Positions 6,741 through 8,148 of a stretch of 8,148 nucleotides of DNA are shown here, one piece after another. Source of the stretch: Clostridia bacterium (GTDB taxonomy: Bacteria > Bacillota > Clostridia > Oscillospirales > CAG-272); NCBI GenBank assembly GCA_017629925.1, contig JAGBWH010000217.1:1-8148 (forward strand), read 5' to 3'. The notes beneath the pieces are model-generated. The model was not told the DNA's origin and ran no database searches. It saw nothing but the letters and a program-made list of their open reading frames with translations. The position numbers were made by a program, and so were the translations under genes. The number at the start of each line of letters is the position of its first letter. Position 1 is the first letter of the stretch.

Positions 6741-6833
6741 GCGTGATGTCCTTGATGGACAATCACGCGTCGATATAAATCCCTTGCGAGATTTTCGATA
6801 TACGCCTGCGGCGTTCGATATGCCCTTCGGGCG
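6741..6833. repeat. Intergenic array of mini-hairpins joined by CGATAT
   Basis: A first hairpin pairs GCGTGATGTCC (6741-6751) with GGAC plus ATCACGC (6757-6768), giving 11 pairs with one bulged A at 6761 and loop TTGAT. It is followed by three copies of CGATAT at 6771, 6796 and 6816, each leading directly into a small stem: AAATC/GATTT (6777-6781 with 6790-6794), ACGCC-TGC-GGCGT (6802-6814) and GCCC-TTC-GGGC (6822-6832). The stem sequences differ while the CGATAT linkers are identical, so the structure rather than the sequence of the stems is conserved. It is GC-richer than its flanks and resembles dispersed intergenic repeats of clostridial genomes (recollection, not a search). Function unknown. 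Confidence 0.7.
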
Positions 6834-6930
6834 AGAAAGAATGTTTTTGCAAGGCATATGATCATGACGGCAACCAATAGATACACACAAACGATTTTGA
6901 GCTTACCTACAAGTGTCTTTTTTTGGCGCG

Positions 6931-6982
6931 TTTTTTGTTTTTTTGTGCAAAATAGATATGGATTTGCCAAAAAAACAAAAAA
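6931..6982. repeat. Long T/A-tract inverted repeat upstream of the xpt promoter
   Basis: The arm 6931-6951 (T6-G-T7-G, bulged T6946, GCAAA) is complementary to 6963-6982 (TTTGC-C-A7-C-A6), giving a 20-bp stem with a single bulge and an 11-nt loop. It is not a normal intrinsic terminator because the T-rich arm comes first on both strands. The A-tracts lie upstream of the xpt -35 box at 7002 and could act as an UP element or a bent region. Confidence 0.65.
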
Positions 6983-7001
6983 AATAAGAAAAGTTCGCAT
7001 A

Positions 7002-7030
7002 TTGATTTTCCGGCTCAAATTGTGTATAAT
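7002..7030 (+). promoter_or_regulatory. Sigma-A promoter of xpt
   Basis: TTGATT (7002-7007), a 17-bp spacer, then a perfect TATAAT (7025-7030). A-rich sequence at about 6969-6992 sits where an UP element would lie. The transcript should start near 7037, giving a leader of about 95 nt before xpt. No purine riboswitch consensus or PurBox-like pair is visible in that leader. Confidence 0.82.
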
Positions 7031-7036
7031 GAAGAC

Positions 7037-7141
7037 ATGATTTACAGCGGAATTGTTAACTACCTCGCCCTCGTACTTATAGGCGTATTCGTTTTTCAGT
7101 TCCGTTCTTTATTTTTTTTGGAGGGCACGCCATGTTTTTAA
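7037..7141 (+). CDS. Possible 34-codon leader ORF overlapping the xpt start
   Basis: An open frame starts with ATG at 7037, close to the predicted transcription start, and ends with TAA at 7139-7141, ten bases into xpt. The peptide (MIYSGIVNYLALVLIGVFVF, then QFRSLFFLEGTPCF) is strongly hydrophobic, like a single membrane segment. There is no ribosome site in front of it, so it could only be translated as a leaderless message, which is uncommon in Firmicutes. If translated, ribosomes would stop right at the xpt start and could couple its translation. It may well be chance. Confidence 0.2.
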   Translation: MIYSGIVNYLALVLIGVFVFQFRSLFFLEGTPCF

Positions 7142-7716
7142 TAGAAGAAAAGATTTGTCGTGAGGGCAAGGTGCTCCCCGGAAATATTCTTAAGGTTGGC
7201 TCTTTTCTAAACCAGCAATTAGATATTGCATTTCTCAGTGAATGTGCCAAGGAAATTGCCCGTCTCTTTGAAAACGAGCACATTACCAAGGTCATTACCA
7301 TTGAGGCTTCCGGCATTGCGCTGGCGGCGCTGACAGCACAGGCGCTTGGCGTAAACGCTGTGATTGTGAAAAAGCATGCATCCGCCAACCAATCAAAAGA
7401 TGTGTATACAGCAAAGATTGACTCCTTTACCCACGGCAATACCTACACTGCCGCTGTGGCAAAGGAATACCTTCTTGCCGAAGATAGATTTCTCATTGTG
7501 GATGACTTCTTGGCTTGCGGCAATGCGCTGATTGGGCTAAAAAGTATTATCGAGCAATCAGGCGCTACCCTTGTGGGTGCGGCGATTGCCATTGAAAAGA
7601 AATTCCAAGGTGGTGGCGATCGGCTTCGTGCAAGCGGTATGCGTATCGAATCCTTGGCTATGATTGAAAGCATGACAGATACTTCCCTTACCTTCTTTAC
7701 ACCGTCTACTCTATAA
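7132..7716 (+). CDS. xpt: Xanthine phosphoribosyltransferase
   Basis: The 194-residue protein has the same length as Bacillus subtilis Xpt and aligns with it by eye along its whole length. Key parts are KVGSFLNQQLD (21-31), VITIEASGIA (54-63), the PRPP-binding loop LIVDDFLACGNA (121-132), and EKKFQGGGDRL (155-165) followed by ESLAMIES (173-180). The enzyme joins xanthine to PRPP to make XMP in the cytoplasm, a step in purine salvage toward GMP. The start is fixed by GGAGGG (7120-7125), six bases upstream. It has a consensus promoter at 7002-7030 and is followed 67 bp later by a BMP-family transporter lipoprotein on the same strand, which fits uptake of purine nucleosides or bases feeding salvage. 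Unlike the Bacillus gene it shows no guanine riboswitch in its leader. Confidence 0.95.
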   Translation: MFLIEEKICREGKVLPGNILKVGSFLNQQLDIAFLSECAKEIARLFENEHITKVITIEASGIALAALTAQALGVNAVIVKKHASANQSKDVYTAKIDSFTHGNTYTAAVAKEYLLAEDRFLIVDDFLACGNALIGLKSIIEQSGATLVGAAIAIEKKFQGGGDRLRASGMRIESLAMIESMTDTSLTFFTPSTL

Positions 7717-7730
7717 TTTTGCTTCTTATG

Positions 7731-7754
7731 TTTACAACGGGTATCCCGTGTAAA
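7731..7754 (+). other. Intercistronic hairpin between xpt and the BMP gene
   Basis: TTTAC-A-ACGGG (7731-7741) pairs with CCCGT-GTAAA (7745-7754) over ten pairs with one bulged A and a 3-nt loop TAT. No T-run follows in either direction, so it is not a standard terminator. It may protect an mRNA end or set differential expression of the two genes. Confidence 0.55.
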
Positions 7755-7783
7755 AATATAAAAAATTTTGGAGGAAAACAAAA

Positions 7784-8148
7784 ATGAAGAAACTTCTCGC
7801 ACTTCTCCTGGTCGCCGTTATGTGTGTCGGCGTCCTCGCATCTTGTGGAAAAGACAACTCCGACAACGAAGAACCCCAACTCCTTGGTATGAGCAACTCC
7901 CTGCTCCCCATCGATGAATCTGCGGCTGACTTTACCGTACCCGCTGATTTCAAGATCGGTTTCATCTGCCTGCACGATGAAAACTCCACCTATGACAAGA
8001 ACTTCTTGGATGCTGCTGCTCGTATGAAAAAAGCGCTGAATCTCTCTGAGTCTCAAGTTGTCATCAAAACCAACATCCCCGAAGGCGACGAATGCCGTGT
8101 GGAAGCCGAAGCTATGGCTGCTGCAGGCTGTAAAATCGTTGTTGCTAA
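7784..8148 (+). CDS. BMP-family ABC transporter substrate-binding lipoprotein (purine nucleoside type), N-terminal part
   Basis: The first 121 complete codons are present; the gene runs off the window end. Residues 1-21 are a strong lipoprotein signal peptide with lipobox LAS followed by Cys21. After a linker with acidic and Asn residues (22-50), the fold begins with FKIGFICLHDENSTYDKNFL (56-75) and continues through KTNIPEGDEC (95-104), VEAEAMAAAGCKIVVA (106-121). These are the hallmarks of clostridial BMP/PnrA-like solute receptors, which capture nucleosides outside the membrane and deliver them to an ABC permease. GGAGG at 7770-7774 lies 9 bp before the ATG. Codons are biased toward forms such as CTC, AAC, ATC and GGT or CGT more than in the upstream lipoproteins, hinting at high expression. 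Placement after xpt supports purine uptake; permease and ATPase genes would be expected downstream, outside the window. Confidence 0.9.
   Translation, partial: MKKLLALLLVAVMCVGVLASCGKDNSDNEEPQLLGMSNSLLPIDESAADFTVPADFKIGFICLHDENSTYDKNFLDAAARMKKALNLSESQVVIKTNIPEGDECRVEAEAMAAAGCKIVVA

Larger units (their letters stand above)
6629..7131. other. Divergent intergenic region between the XRE operon and xpt
   Basis: This 503-bp gap has no convincing gene. From left to right it holds the XRE ribosome site and promoter, an inverted-repeat pair flanking that promoter, the mini-hairpin array at 6741-6833, the T/A-tract inverted repeat at 6931-6982, and the xpt promoter and leader. Bases about 6834-6930 show nothing I can name. 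Open frames crossing the region on either strand run through the repeat array and lack ribosome sites. Confidence 0.7.

Noticed and set aside
6741..6833. CRISPR array
   Set aside because: Only three 6-bp identical linkers at uneven spacing with self-paired sequences between them; no long direct repeats, spacers or cas genes.
6667..6861. A 64-codon plus-strand frame in the intergenic region
   Set aside because: No ribosome site, and its sequence is mostly the mini-hairpin repeat array.
6629..7018. A 130-residue N-terminal extension of the XRE protein
   Set aside because: The extension reads through the hairpin array and the T/A-tract repeat and lies upstream of the consensus promoter; the internal ATG at 6628 has an excellent ribosome site and matches the normal XRE start.
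7031..7131. Purine (guanine) riboswitch before xpt
   Set aside because: The conserved core and P1 pairing partners are not visible; the leader is dominated by a T-rich stretch before the ribosome site.
7706..8056. Minus-strand frames opposite the BMP lipoprotein gene
   Set aside because: They are shadows of a well-supported plus-strand gene with signal peptide, lipobox and family motifs.

Overview
The window looks like chromosomal DNA from a low-to-mid GC Firmicute, most likely a gut-type Clostridium relative (Oscillospirales or a neighbouring order). The evidence is strong AGGAGG-type ribosome binding sites, consensus sigma-A promoters with 17-bp spacers, lipoprotein signal peptides, a BspA-type leucine-rich-repeat lipoprotein, and a BMP-family lipoprotein of the clostridial type placed right after xpt. 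The taxonomic placement is inference from style and gene families; no search was run.

Layout. (1) Bases 1-1450, minus strand: a DUF1343/NamZ-like exo-beta-N-acetylmuramidase gene with its own consensus promoter, followed by a MutT-type Nudix hydrolase cut by the window edge. (2) Bases 1573-2409, plus strand: a lone GNAT acetyltransferase with a consensus promoter and an unusually long leader of about 150 nt. (3) Bases 2468-2514: a 20-bp-stem hairpin between convergent genes, read as a bidirectional terminator. (4) Bases 2543-6684, minus strand: an apparent four-gene operon made of a promoter, an XRE helix-turn-helix protein with a six-helix membrane domain, a BspA-like LRR lipoprotein and two unrecognised lipoproteins. 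This is the best candidate for an undescribed system: a DNA-binding protein that is itself a membrane protein, co-transcribed with three surface lipoproteins. (5) Bases 6629-7131: a gene-poor divergent intergenic region. It holds an inverted repeat flanking the XRE promoter, a phased array of mini-hairpins linked by CGATAT, a long T/A-tract inverted repeat, and a consensus promoter for xpt. (6) Bases 7132-8148, plus strand: xpt (xanthine phosphoribosyltransferase) and the start of a BMP-family substrate-binding lipoprotein, together a purine uptake and salvage unit.

The xpt leader has no recognisable purine riboswitch, in contrast to the well-known Bacillus xpt. It instead contains a short hydrophobic open frame that starts about where transcription should start and ends inside the xpt start region. 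No tRNA, rRNA, CRISPR array, complete insertion sequence or phage gene was seen.
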